64,000 nucleotides of DNA from NCBI GenBank assembly GCA_910579265.1, contig CAJTTE010000001.1:1-64000 (forward strand), read 5' to 3'. Positions 26,734-34,992 of the stretch are shown here, piece after piece (position 1 is the stretch's first letter; every line of letters begins with the position of its first letter). The notes beneath the pieces were generated by a model. The model ran no database searches, was not told the DNA's origin, and was given only the letters and a program-made list of their open reading frames with translations. Made by a program: the position numbers and the translations under genes. This DNA comes from an uncultured Ruminiclostridium sp. GTDB lineage: Bacteria > Bacillota > Clostridia > Oscillospirales > Ruminococcaceae.

Positions 26734-27519
26734 ATGTATAAATTTGACGATCCTGTTTTACTCGAAAAATGCGCCCGAATAAAAGAAATGATCGGGAGGG
26801 CTGCCGCCGATCCGAAGCGTCAGAAGGATTATTATGCCCAAGATCATCATTGGCAGTTAAGTTCTCCGACAGAGCTGTCGGAGATATAGGCATTCAAGAA
26901 AAATGCGGGTGTAGAGCTTCCGATAGAATATGTTTATTATCTTACTCAGGTTGGAGGGGGCGGGGCCTCTCCCGGAACCGGGTTCAGAAATTTTGATTCC
27001 TCTTGGGGCACGGACGAGGAAATCAACAAGGAATCAAGGCAGTTATCATATCCTATGACAAGCGAGGAATGGGAACGGCTATTTGAAGATGATGATCTTG
27101 ATGATTACTACTACGGGACTATTGCGCTTTGCGGTATGGACCTAACATACAATGCTTATCTTGTAGTAACCGGACCTATGAGAGGAAAAGTGGTATATCT
27201 CAGTTACGGCAGCGATCTTGCGCCCATATGGCCTAAGGAATTTCCCGATTTTCTTACTTGGTGCGAAAGCTTTTTTACAGAGCTGCTTTCCGGATACGAT
27301 ATCAGTCCTACCTGGAAGTTTATGTGGCAGATGCCGGGAAATGAGGAGGAGCTGATAAATGCTTTTAAAAATTCATCTGATAAAAGCTATTGTAAAGATG
27401 TTTTGTACAGTTTCTGCAAATTTGCCAAGCTTTCACAAAGGACGTGCGAGTTTATGGAAAGTATATCCGATCCCGAATTTCAGGATATAATCAAGGAAGT
27501 GTCAATGCGTTTCAAATAA
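26734..27519 (+). pseudogene. SMI1/KNR4 (SUKH) family gene interrupted by one amber codon
   Basis: ATG at 26734 opens MYKFDDPVLLEKC and the frame runs to 27519 with a single in-frame TAG at 26887-26889. The codon sits just before AFKKNAGVELPIEY, VYYLTQVGGGGASPG, the core of a SUKH domain, where a Glu (GAG) would be expected. Without the stop the protein would be 261 residues. A frame starting at 27055 lacks an SD and begins mid-domain. SUKH proteins are often immunity proteins of polymorphic toxin systems. It may be a fresh pseudogene or a readthrough case. Confidence 0.8.
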
Positions 27520-27719
27520 TAGCGCACAGTATTTTCAGATGCATTCAAGTCTGTATTTGTCAGATTTCATAAATTCGATGAGTCAATACCGGATATTTAA
27601 AAATAAATTGCTCGATATGAGAGAAAAAACAAGCCATATCCAAAGCTTTCAGGCGGCGGTTTTTACCTGACCTTCGACAGCGGATCTATCCTGTACAGAA
27701 ATATGATAGCATATACAAC
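27520..27719. other. short intergenic stretch, nothing recognised
   Basis: Between the SUKH pseudogene and the minus-strand candidate RNA. No gene, terminator or repeat was identified. Confidence 0.4.
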
Positions 27720-27912
27720 GGGTTTTAATTTAAAACCCCAGGTCTCCCGCCTTTAAGGCGAACTTCCGCCGGGGTCCGGCATCAGTGACATGCTTTTAGG
27801 CGGGTACCGAATCATTCTTGCGGCGGCGGGTTACTTGTCGGTCCTTCAATTAGGGATCGGGTCTTCCGCTGAATCTTCGAGGGGGCTATGCCCCGGTTTT
27901 CTCATTAATTCG
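27720..27912 (-). ncRNA. candidate structured RNA, family member 2
   Basis: Read on the minus strand: hairpin GGGGCATAGCCCC, then TTGAAGGACC, AACCCGCCGCCGCAAGAATG, CGGTACCCGCC, TAAAAG, a hairpin CGCCTTAAAGGCGGGAGAC, and finally GGGTTTTAAATTAAAACCC, which could act as a terminator. Order and core sequence match members 1 and 3. It points away from argB, so it cannot be that gene's leader. Confidence 0.5.
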
Positions 27913-27966
27913 GGATACTATCTATAAGCAAATCATTAAACATAAGATTGAGAGGAAATTTTTATA

Positions 27967-28812
27967 ATGAAAAAGGACAGAGCGGCAATTTTAAGCGACG
28001 CTTTACCGTATATACAGCAATATGCGGGGAAAACGGTAGTAGTAAAATACGGCGGCAACGCCATGACCAATACCGAGTTAAAGCAGGCGGTAATGTCTGA
28101 CATAGTTCTGCTTTCTTTGGTCGGCATAAGGATAGTCTTGGTACACGGAGGCGGTCCGGAGATAAATTCCATGCTTGACCGTGTAGGCAAGGAAAGCAGA
28201 TTTGTAAACGGTCTTCGTTATACTGACAAGGAAACTATGGATATCGTTCAGATGGTGCTTTGCGGCAAGGTGAACAAGGACCTTGTTGATCTGCTGCATC
28301 TCCATAAGGGGAATGCTGTGGGATTATGCGGACTTGACGGTCATATGATAGAGGCGGAGCAGAAGGACGGGGGTTTGGGACTTGTTGGCGAAATAACTAA
28401 GGTCAATCCGCAGATTATTAATGACGTTCTGGATAAGGGGTATATTCCCGTTATTTCCACAGTAGCCTCAGGCGGAGACGGACAGGTGTATAATATTAAC
28501 GCGGATACCGCCGCGGCAAGAATTGCGGCGGAGGTCAAGGCAGCCAACCTTATTCTTATGACCGATATTGTGGGACTGCTTGAGGATAAGGATGATGAAA
28601 ATACCTTGATTTACTCGGTTGGTGTAAGCGAAGTGCCTTATCTTAAGAAGCAGGGTATCGTTTCGGGCGGTATGATACCTAAAATAGACTGCTGCGTTGA
28701 GGCGGTAAGACGTGGAGTGCCTAAGGCTAATATTATTGACGGGCGTATCCCTCACTCGATTCTGATTGAATTGCTCACAAATGAGGGTGCGGGGACTATG
28801 ATTGTGAGCTGA
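27967..28812 (+). CDS. argB: acetylglutamate kinase
   Basis: Phosphorylates N-acetylglutamate, the usual feedback-controlled step in the cyclic pathway. 281 residues with VVVKYGGNAM (Lys27), VLVHGGGPEI and the C-terminal GGMIPKIDCC segment, and normal length. The short N-terminal extension (KKDRAAILSDALPYIQQYAG) resembles that of arginine-sensitive enzymes, so inhibition by arginine is likely but not proven. SD GAGAGGAAA precedes ATG. Confidence 0.96.
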   Translation: MKKDRAAILSDALPYIQQYAGKTVVVKYGGNAMTNTELKQAVMSDIVLLSLVGIRIVLVHGGGPEINSMLDRVGKESRFVNGLRYTDKETMDIVQMVLCGKVNKDLVDLLHLHKGNAVGLCGLDGHMIEAEQKDGGLGLVGEITKVNPQIINDVLDKGYIPVISTVASGGDGQVYNINADTAAARIAAEVKAANLILMTDIVGLLEDKDDENTLIYSVGVSEVPYLKKQGIVSGGMIPKIDCCVEAVRRGVPKANIIDGRIPHSILIELLTNEGAGTMIVS

Positions 28813-28842
28813 GTTCAATTTGTTCGGTTGGGGGGTATTTCT

Positions 28843-29463
28843 GTGATAAAAAATATAAGTTGGATATTTTTTGACGTTGGCTCAACATTAGTGGACGAAA
28901 CCATGGCCTATGAGGATCGAATGAAAAAAATTGCGGAAATGGCAAATGTGTCCTATGAATATGTTTATAAAATCGAAATTGAATTTTATAAACAAAATAA
29001 AAAGGGCGATTTGGAAACAGTCAAAATGTTAAACGTTGAAAAGCCAATATGGAGACATGAATATGAAACCTTGTACAGTGATACGAAAAAATGCTTAGAG
29101 GTCTTAAGCGGTAAGTATAAAATCGGAGTTATTGCCAATCAGTCGCTTGGAACGGAAAATAGACTGAAGAATTTCGGCATATTAAAATATATTGATTTGG
29201 TTATCGCTTCGGCAGAGGAGGGTGCTGCAAAACCGGATAGGAAAATTTTTGAAATTGCGTTAAACAGGGCAAACTGCATTTCAGAACAAGCTGTTATGAT
29301 TGGAGACAGAATTGATAACGATATTGTTCCCGCAAAAGAAATCGGAATGAAAACCATATTGATTAGACAGGGATTTTTTAGGTATTGGAGAATTACAAGC
29401 GACAGTGAAAAAGCAGATTATGAGGTAAATAATTTATCTGAGATTATAAACATTATTCGATAA
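28843..29463 (+). CDS. HAD-superfamily hydrolase
   Basis: 206 residues. Motif I reads FFDVGSTLVDE, motif II lies in IGVIANQS, motif III at GAAKPDRKIF, and motif IV is MIGDRIDNDI followed by PAKEIGMKTILI. The overall layout is that of phosphoglycolate-phosphatase-like HAD enzymes. The second Asp of the DxDxT motif is Gly here, so the usual acid/base residue is missing. The start is GTG at 28843, seven bases after GGGGGG; the longer start at 28828 overlaps that SD. It lies between argB and argD; a pathway role is not evident. Confidence 0.82.
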   Translation: MIKNISWIFFDVGSTLVDETMAYEDRMKKIAEMANVSYEYVYKIEIEFYKQNKKGDLETVKMLNVEKPIWRHEYETLYSDTKKCLEVLSGKYKIGVIANQSLGTENRLKNFGILKYIDLVIASAEEGAAKPDRKIFEIALNRANCISEQAVMIGDRIDNDIVPAKEIGMKTILIRQGFFRYWRITSDSEKADYEVNNLSEIINIIR

Positions 29464-29481
29464 AAATAATAAGGAGATAAA

Positions 29482-30645
29482 ATGAACACAATAGAAAAGT
29501 TTGATTCAAATATAATGCACACCTACGGCAGATACCCACTTGTAATGGAAAAGGGAAAGGGGAGAGACGCCGTTGACGAGGACGGAAAAGAGTATATTGA
29601 TTTCGGAAGCGGCATCGGTACAAATTCCCTGGGCTATTGCAATGAAGGGTGGGCGGAAGCGGTTTGCGATCAGGTCAGAACCCTTCAACATACCTCAAAT
29701 TATTACTACACCAAGGTTCAGGCTGATTTTGCGGAGAAGCTTAACCGTATGACGGGTTATTCCGCTGTCTTTTTCGGAAACAGCGGAGCGGAAGCCAACG
29801 AGTGCGCCATAAAATTAGCCAGAAAATACAGCTTTGACAAGTACGGTAAGGGTCGGCACAATATAATTACGCTTGTAAACAGCTTTCACGGCAGAACCCT
29901 TTGTACTCTTTCCGCTACCGGGCAGGAGGTCTTTCACAACTACTTTTTTCCTTTTGTGGAGGGTTTTGTAAATGTTGAAGCTAATAATATCCAAGATCTG
30001 AAGGCAAAGCTTGACAGTACCGTATGTGCGGTCATGTTTGAGTATGTTCAGGGTGAGGGCGGTGTCGTGCCCTTGGAGCAGAGCTTTGTTGACGCAATTT
30101 TTGAGCTGTGCGCCGAAAGGGATATTTTAACCATTGCCGATGAGGTTCAGACAGGCGTCGGCAGAACGGGAAAATTTCTGGCAGGAGATCATTTCGGTCA
30201 CAAAGCCAATATTACCACTTTGGCCAAGGGAATTGCAGGGGGACTTCCTATGGGGGCTTGTTTCGCTGATGAAAAATGTAAGGACGTTCTGGGCAAGGGT
30301 ACTCACGGTTCTACATTTGGAGGAAATCCCGTTTCCTGTGCGGGAGGGCTTGCCGTTCTTGACTATATCCAAAGCGGCGACCACTTGGAGCAGGTGAATG
30401 AAAAAGGGAAGTATTTAAAAGAAAAGCTGCTTGAAATAGATGAAATTTCAGGGGTAGACGGTATGGGGCTTATGCTTGGCGCCTCTCTGAAAACAAAAAA
30501 TGCGGGAGAGGTTGTCGGAAAGGCTTTGGAAAAAGGTCTGCTCATGCTTACCGCAAAGGATAAGCTTAGATTTTTGCCGCCCCTTACCATTACATATGAT
30601 GAAATTGACAGGGGTATTGTCATTCTTGAAGGTATTTTGAAATGA
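29482..30645 (+). CDS. argD: acetylornithine aminotransferase
   Basis: PLP-dependent transamination giving N-acetylornithine. 387 residues, class III aminotransferase: GNSGAEANECAIKLAR, HGRTLCTLSATG, ADEVQTGVGRTG and the PLP lysine at about 249 in TLAKGIAGGLPMG. The N-terminus (TYGRYPLVMEKGKG) is typical of ArgD. The SD AAGGAGAT is strong. Its stop overlaps the next ATG (ATGA). Confidence 0.96.
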   Translation: MNTIEKFDSNIMHTYGRYPLVMEKGKGRDAVDEDGKEYIDFGSGIGTNSLGYCNEGWAEAVCDQVRTLQHTSNYYYTKVQADFAEKLNRMTGYSAVFFGNSGAEANECAIKLARKYSFDKYGKGRHNIITLVNSFHGRTLCTLSATGQEVFHNYFFPFVEGFVNVEANNIQDLKAKLDSTVCAVMFEYVQGEGGVVPLEQSFVDAIFELCAERDILTIADEVQTGVGRTGKFLAGDHFGHKANITTLAKGIAGGLPMGACFADEKCKDVLGKGTHGSTFGGNPVSCAGGLAVLDYIQSGDHLEQVNEKGKYLKEKLLEIDEISGVDGMGLMLGASLKTKNAGEVVGKALEKGLLMLTAKDKLRFLPPLTITYDEIDRGIVILEGILK

Positions 30646-31016
30646 ACAAATGGTATGATGAGGAATACGGCTTTACAATAGAGGTTATAGCCGTGTCGCA
30701 TGATAATAAGACGGAAAATCACTGCCGCAACGGCGACCAGGTGGGCGATGTTTACCGCTGTACCTATGACTGCCCTGTTAATCAATGTGGCAGGGGCTTT
30801 TGTCAAAAGTCTATGATGCTCCTTTTTCAAATGACCGAGGCTGTAAGAAGCGGCGGAGATCTGCGGAAAATCGGCGGATTTTCCCCTGCGGGAAACGTTA
30901 TTGACGATCCATTGTGCAAGGAATTTGTATGCCCTGACGGAGTAGTTACTTATAGGCTTACCGCAAAGAAATTATGCGGTGAAAATTTCCATACAGGCGG
31001 CTATTATAAGGAGTAA
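30642..31016 (+). CDS. TIGR04076 family protein
   Basis: 124 residues resembling the TIGR04076 family of small cysteine-containing proteins: HCRNGDQVGDVY near the start, FCQKSMMLLFQM, and a terminal CPDGVVTYRLTAKK. Seven or more cysteines hint at metal or cluster binding. It starts in the stop codon of argD and so is translated with it. Function is unknown. Confidence 0.7.
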   Translation: MNKWYDEEYGFTIEVIAVSHDNKTENHCRNGDQVGDVYRCTYDCPVNQCGRGFCQKSMMLLFQMTEAVRSGGDLRKIGGFSPAGNVIDDPLCKEFVCPDGVVTYRLTAKKLCGENFHTGGYYKE

Positions 31017-31019
31017 AAA

Positions 31020-31610
31020 ATGATTGCTTTTAAATGGAATATAGAAAACATAAACGATTATCAGCAGAGTAATCTTCCCGAAAATGCCGAAAAGCTTAAA
31101 GCTCCTGCCTCGCCTGAGGAAATGATGAAAAAATCGTCGCCTGTTATGGCAATTATGTGTGTTGTTATGATTGCTTCAATCCTCTCAAAAGCCTTTATAA
31201 ATCATGCAATGGTGGTCTTTGTTCCAACTGTTTTGGCAGGCTTCGTTATTGGGGTTGTTTTGTTGGTTGTCCATGAATGGCTTCATGCCGTCGTTTATCC
31301 TAAAGAAGCAAGGACCACAATCGATAAACTAAAAGGACAGCTTATTTTTGTTGCTCTTGCCTCATATCCGATGAAAAGAAGCCGCTTTATTCTTATGTGC
31401 CTGCTGCCTTTTTTACTTGGGATTATTCCGTTGGCGTTATTTATACTTTCACCGGCCGAAAATACAGTTTTTAACGGCTTAATGTTCGGCTTGGCTTGTG
31501 TCGGCATGGTTTCGCCTTCTCCTGATGTGTTAAATGTGATTATTGCAGTGAAGCAGGTAAAAAAAGGCGAAAAGATTATGTTTTATGGAGATGACATTTA
31601 TAAGCTTTAA
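31020..31610 (+). CDS. DUF3267 putative zincin membrane protease
   Basis: 196 residues with four probable membrane segments. The second is followed by VVHEWLHAV, an H-E-x2-H zinc-binding motif characteristic of DUF3267, and C-terminal PSPDVLN could offer a third ligand. The substrate is unknown. It starts three bases after the preceding stop and precedes a GNAT gene by 21 bases. Confidence 0.8.
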   Translation: MIAFKWNIENINDYQQSNLPENAEKLKAPASPEEMMKKSSPVMAIMCVVMIASILSKAFINHAMVVFVPTVLAGFVIGVVLLVVHEWLHAVVYPKEARTTIDKLKGQLIFVALASYPMKRSRFILMCLLPFLLGIIPLALFILSPAENTVFNGLMFGLACVGMVSPSPDVLNVIIAVKQVKKGEKIMFYGDDIYKL

Positions 31611-31631
31611 CATTTTATAAGGTGATTTATT

Positions 31632-32141
31632 ATGATACTTGAAACGGAACGTCTGTATTTAAGAGAGCTTGAACAATCCGATTTTGAAGCATTATGCAAA
31701 ATTTTAAAGGACGAAGAAGCAATGTATGCCTATGAGGGTGCGTTTGATGACAGTGAGGTACAGAAATGGCTTGACAGGCAGCTTTCACGCTATAAAAAAT
31801 ACGCCTTTGGCTTATGGGCTGTGGTTTTGAAGGGAAAAAACGAAGTGATCGGGCAATGTGGGCTTACAATGCAGCCTTGGAAAGATAAAGAGGTACTTGA
31901 AATAGGTTATCTTTTCCAAAGGGCTTATTGGCATAACGGCTATGCAACAGAAGCGGCCAAAGCTTGTAAAAAATATGCTTTTGAGGTGCTGAAAGCTGAC
32001 GAAGTATGTTCGATTATAAGAGATACAAATACGTCTTCTCAAAACGTTGCCTTAAGAAACGGGATGACACTAACGGATAATTGGGTAAAGCACTATCGGG
32101 GCGTTGATATGCCTCATTACCGCTATGTGGTTAAAAAATAA
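31632..32141 (+). CDS. GNAT acetyltransferase, RimJ/RimL type
   Basis: 169 residues opening MILETERLYLRELEQSDFEAL, the standard start of the RimJ/RimL-like subfamily, with the acetyl-CoA loop region GYLFQRAYWHNGYATEAAKA. It probably acetylates an alpha-amine or small molecule; the target is unknown. SD AAGGTGA precedes ATG. Confidence 0.88.
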   Translation: MILETERLYLRELEQSDFEALCKILKDEEAMYAYEGAFDDSEVQKWLDRQLSRYKKYAFGLWAVVLKGKNEVIGQCGLTMQPWKDKEVLEIGYLFQRAYWHNGYATEAAKACKKYAFEVLKADEVCSIIRDTNTSSQNVALRNGMTLTDNWVKHYRGVDMPHYRYVVKK

Positions 32142-32176
32142 AACCGTTTTATGTTTTGATACAAACAGGAGGAAAA

Positions 32177-32845
32177 ATGACTGAGTTATCCTATAAATAT
32201 GTGACAGAAATATTGGAGAAGGCACATCAAATTGACCAAAAATGCGAATTATTTGGTGCGTCAACCCATAAATATAAGCTTAATCCGCCTATCTGTGAAT
32301 CGGTTGTTCGTGCTGTGGAGGAAAGCTATGGTTTTAGGTTTCCCGAAGACTATGTCAGCTTTATTACGAAAATCGGAAACGGCGGAGCAGGTCCCGATTA
32401 TGGATTAAGACCCTTTGAGCACTCGCTTTTAGCTTATGATGAAAGCGATTATCAAGAGGCATATAAATCGGGGCTAAAAAAGCCGTGTCTGCTTCGTCCG
32501 ATAAAAACGGAAGAACTAACTGAATATGCTTTTTCAAAAGAATCCTATGAAAAAAATCCAGATAAGTTTTTTATCTGTGAGCAGAAGCATGGTGAAGATG
32601 ATGAATGCTGTTTCGACAACGGTTTTTTTATTTTGGGAACTCATGGCTGTCAATATGATTTCGGACTTGTTATTTCAGGTGAGCGGAAGGGTCAGGTGTT
32701 TGACACAGATAATGATGGCGGTTATGTGTTTTCGGCTTCAAGCTTTAATGAATTTTACTGTCAGTGGCTGGATTGGCTGTCAAATAAAAAGAATATTAAA
32801 AGAGAATTGAAATTTTGGCATAATTTAAGATCAAAAAGAAGATAA
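32177..32845 (+). CDS. SMI1/KNR4 (SUKH) family protein
   Basis: 222 residues. The central part VEESYGFRFPEDYVSFITKI followed by GNGGAGPDYGL is the SUKH core motif (LP/FPxDY ... GNGGxGP). SUKH proteins commonly protect against polymorphic toxins; no toxin gene is seen nearby, and a broken relative lies at 26734. ATG at 32177 follows CAGGAGG; the frame from 32156 adds only leader residues. An alternative role as a general adaptor cannot be excluded. Confidence 0.82.
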   Translation: MTELSYKYVTEILEKAHQIDQKCELFGASTHKYKLNPPICESVVRAVEESYGFRFPEDYVSFITKIGNGGAGPDYGLRPFEHSLLAYDESDYQEAYKSGLKKPCLLRPIKTEELTEYAFSKESYEKNPDKFFICEQKHGEDDECCFDNGFFILGTHGCQYDFGLVISGERKGQVFDTDNDGGYVFSASSFNEFYCQWLDWLSNKKNIKRELKFWHNLRSKRR

Positions 32846-32893
32846 AAACTGCTGCAAAATTAATCGGCATTAGGGTGAAAGGACAGAAATTTT

Positions 32894-33655
32894 GTGGATA
32901 GCTGGTTTACAATAGATAAAATAGATGAAAACACTTATATAATAAGCGAATACAGGCACTGGGAAGAAACTCACTGCTATCTGCTGAACGGCGAAAACAA
33001 AAGTCTGTTGATTGATACAGGTCTTGGAATATGCAATATTTACAATGAAGTAATCAAACTTACAGATAAGCCTGTTATTGCCGCTGCAACTCATATTCAT
33101 TGGGATCATATCGGAGGACACAGGTTCTTTCCCGAATTTTACGCTCATGAAGCGGAATTGGGTTGGCTAAGCGGTGAATTTCCTTTGTCGGCTGATACGA
33201 TCAAAGAAATGGTGGTTGACCGCTGTGAATTGCCCAAGGGATTTGATGTAAGCAATTATGAAATGTTTCAGGGCATTCCTTCAAGAGTATTAAGGGATGG
33301 GGATACAATAGATATAGGCGGCAGAATAATTGAGGTGCTCCACACTCCCGGTCATTCTCCCGGGCATATGTGCTTTTGGGAAAAGGGAACAGGGTATCTT
33401 TTTACAGGAGATTTGGTATATAAGGACACCTTGTTTGCCTATTATCCGTCTACCGACCCCTTAGCATATCTCGATTCGCTGGAAAAAATTGCGGCTCTGC
33501 CAGCCAAATGGGTATTTCCAGCACATCATTCTCTTGATATTGAGCCGGAAATCATTGTACGCATGAGAGACGCATTTCTTGATTTGAAGGAAAAGGGAAA
33601 GCTTTGTCACGGCAGCGGAACATTCGATTACGGAGATTGGGCGGTTTGGCTGTAA
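32894..33655 (+). CDS. metallo-beta-lactamase fold hydrolase
   Basis: 253 residues with the zinc motif THIHWDHIGGH (66-76), later HTPGHSPGHMCFW, FTGDLVYKDTLF and PAHHSLD in the right order. It is probably a glyoxalase II-like or other hydrolytic MBL enzyme; the substrate is unknown. It starts with GTG at 32894 behind AAAGGAC. No signal peptide is visible, so it should be cytoplasmic. Confidence 0.88.
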   Translation: MDSWFTIDKIDENTYIISEYRHWEETHCYLLNGENKSLLIDTGLGICNIYNEVIKLTDKPVIAAATHIHWDHIGGHRFFPEFYAHEAELGWLSGEFPLSADTIKEMVVDRCELPKGFDVSNYEMFQGIPSRVLRDGDTIDIGGRIIEVLHTPGHSPGHMCFWEKGTGYLFTGDLVYKDTLFAYYPSTDPLAYLDSLEKIAALPAKWVFPAHHSLDIEPEIIVRMRDAFLDLKEKGKLCHGSGTFDYGDWAVWL

Positions 33656-33680
33656 ACCGAAGGAATGGACGGGAGGTTTT

Positions 33681-33956
33681 GTGAAATTTAAGCTGAGTGT
33701 GGGTTATTCGGATAACGAATTGATGTTTTTAAAAGAGCATAATTGTGAAATACTTTCCGAAATAAAGCTATCCGAAAGAGAACTTGCCGAAAATGAAGCG
33801 CCTCGGAGAATATTCAAATACGGCGGTGTTTTTATTGCCGAAATTTTCGACGATGAAAGCGGCTGTTATATATGGGCCGTTATGACGAAATGGAAAGGGA
33901 AGTACCGCTATTCAAGCTGCTATGACAGTTTAGAGAGCTTGGAGCAGGGATTATAA
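33681..33956 (+). CDS. small hypothetical protein
   Basis: 91 residues, soluble, with no recognised motif. Real-gene cues are the strong SD GGGAGG seven bases before GTG and its position 25 bases after the MBL gene. An aromatic- and lysine-rich C-terminal part (WAVMTKWKGKYRYSS) is the only notable trait. Confidence 0.55.
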   Translation: MKFKLSVGYSDNELMFLKEHNCEILSEIKLSERELAENEAPRRIFKYGGVFIAEIFDDESGCYIWAVMTKWKGKYRYSSCYDSLESLEQGL

Positions 33957-34003
33957 AGTGAAAAAAAGCTTTTAAGCATGGAAAGGCGACAGGGGTTAAT
34001 AAT

Positions 34004-34212
34004 ATGGATGCTTGGGAAGCGAATTACTCTGAAAAAAAGCGGATAAATTCGGAATAAATTTTTACAGAGGTGAAAGCATTAATTTTTCGCAGCTTATTGA
34101 AAGCAAATATAACAGATTGACATGTGTGGCAGAAGGAAATAATGCGGTGAAGCCTCCTTATTTTGGTTTTTTCACTCCCGAAAGGCATATAAAATTGGTT
34201 TTTTTATTTTAA
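34004..34212 (+). pseudogene. remnant of a small gene with an A-run frameshift
   Basis: ATG at 34004 gives MDAWEANYSEKK, then a stop. Removing one base in the A7 run near 34033 joins it to ADKFGINFYRGESINFSQLI followed by ESKYNRLTCV, ending at 34212. The family is not recognised. It may be an assembly error or a decaying gene. Confidence 0.35.
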
Positions 34213-34332
34213 TAGCTTGTTTTCAGTATATCGAGCTTGTAAAAAACTTATAGAATTTCAGATGCTGTTAAATAAAATTGAGGGTACACAACATATAATT
34301 TAAGTTGAATGGATTTTTGGAGGAGAATGACA

Positions 34333-34773
34333 ATGTGTATCAGAGAAATGAGTATTTCAGATTATGATAAGGTTTACGCTCTTTGGCTCTCTTGTAAAGG
34401 AATGGGTCTAAACGATATTGACGATTCAAAAGAAGGGATAGGGAGATTTCTTGAGCGCAATCCCGGAACTTGTTTCGTGGCCGAGGAGGGAAATGAACTT
34501 TTGGGAGCAATTATGGCAGGCAATGACGGAAGGCGGGGATATATTTATCATACCGCCGTAAGCCCGGATTACCGAAGAAAAGGTATTGCAAGAGCTCTTG
34601 TAAATGCCGTACTCGCCGCACTGAGAGCTCTCGGAATAAGTAAAACGGCTATGGTGGTATTCGGGAAAAATTCGGAGGGCAACGCTTTTTGGGAAAGTAT
34701 GGGTTTTACCGTTCGAAATGACCTGGTTTACAGAAACAGAGCGCTTACGGAAATGATCAGGATCGATACATAG
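34333..34773 (+). CDS. GNAT family N-acetyltransferase
   Basis: 146 residues, with acetyl-CoA-binding motif A as VSPDYRRKGIARALV and a C-terminal NAFWESMGF typical of small GNAT enzymes. It resembles the YpeA/RimI-like group acting on proteins or small amines. I chose ATG 34333, nine bases after GGAGG; ATG 34309 lies upstream of that SD. It precedes the third candidate structured RNA and argF. Confidence 0.88.
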   Translation: MCIREMSISDYDKVYALWLSCKGMGLNDIDDSKEGIGRFLERNPGTCFVAEEGNELLGAIMAGNDGRRGYIYHTAVSPDYRRKGIARALVNAVLAALRALGISKTAMVVFGKNSEGNAFWESMGFTVRNDLVYRNRALTEMIRIDT

Positions 34774-34782
34774 TATCCGTTT

Positions 34783-34960
34783 TCGGCGAGTGACAACGCC
34801 CCGAGTTTATGAAAAAACCCGTGTTGCAAGTTCCTCGGGGTTCGGTGAAGGATCTTATCTCCCGTTAAAAGACCGGCAAGAAACCTGCCGCACCAAGGAT
34901 GCGGCGGTATCCGCCCAAAACGGATGTTCCTCTAAGAGGCGGGGGACTTATTTTTTCAAT
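34783..34960 (+). ncRNA. candidate structured RNA, family member 3
   Basis: Outer stem CCCCGAG/CTCGGGG, then GGTGAAGGATC, a GGCA/TGCC-type stem around AAGAAACC, hairpin CCGCACCAAGGATGCGG, CGGTATCCGCC, CAAAAC, hairpin CCTCTAAGAGG, then CGGGGGAC and a T6 run. Core and order are shared with members 1 and 2. It lies between a GNAT gene and argF, on the same strand; its T-run could end a separate transcript 30 bases before argF. Confidence 0.55.
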
Positions 34961-34992
34961 TAAAAATATATATTTGAAAGGAAAAAGAAAAA

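Noticed and set aside
22190..34960. The three RNA-like elements as T-box, cobalamin, glycine, lysine or ZTP riboswitches
   Set aside because: The T-box motif, B12 box and other hallmark segments are absent, and one copy faces away from the neighbouring biosynthetic gene.
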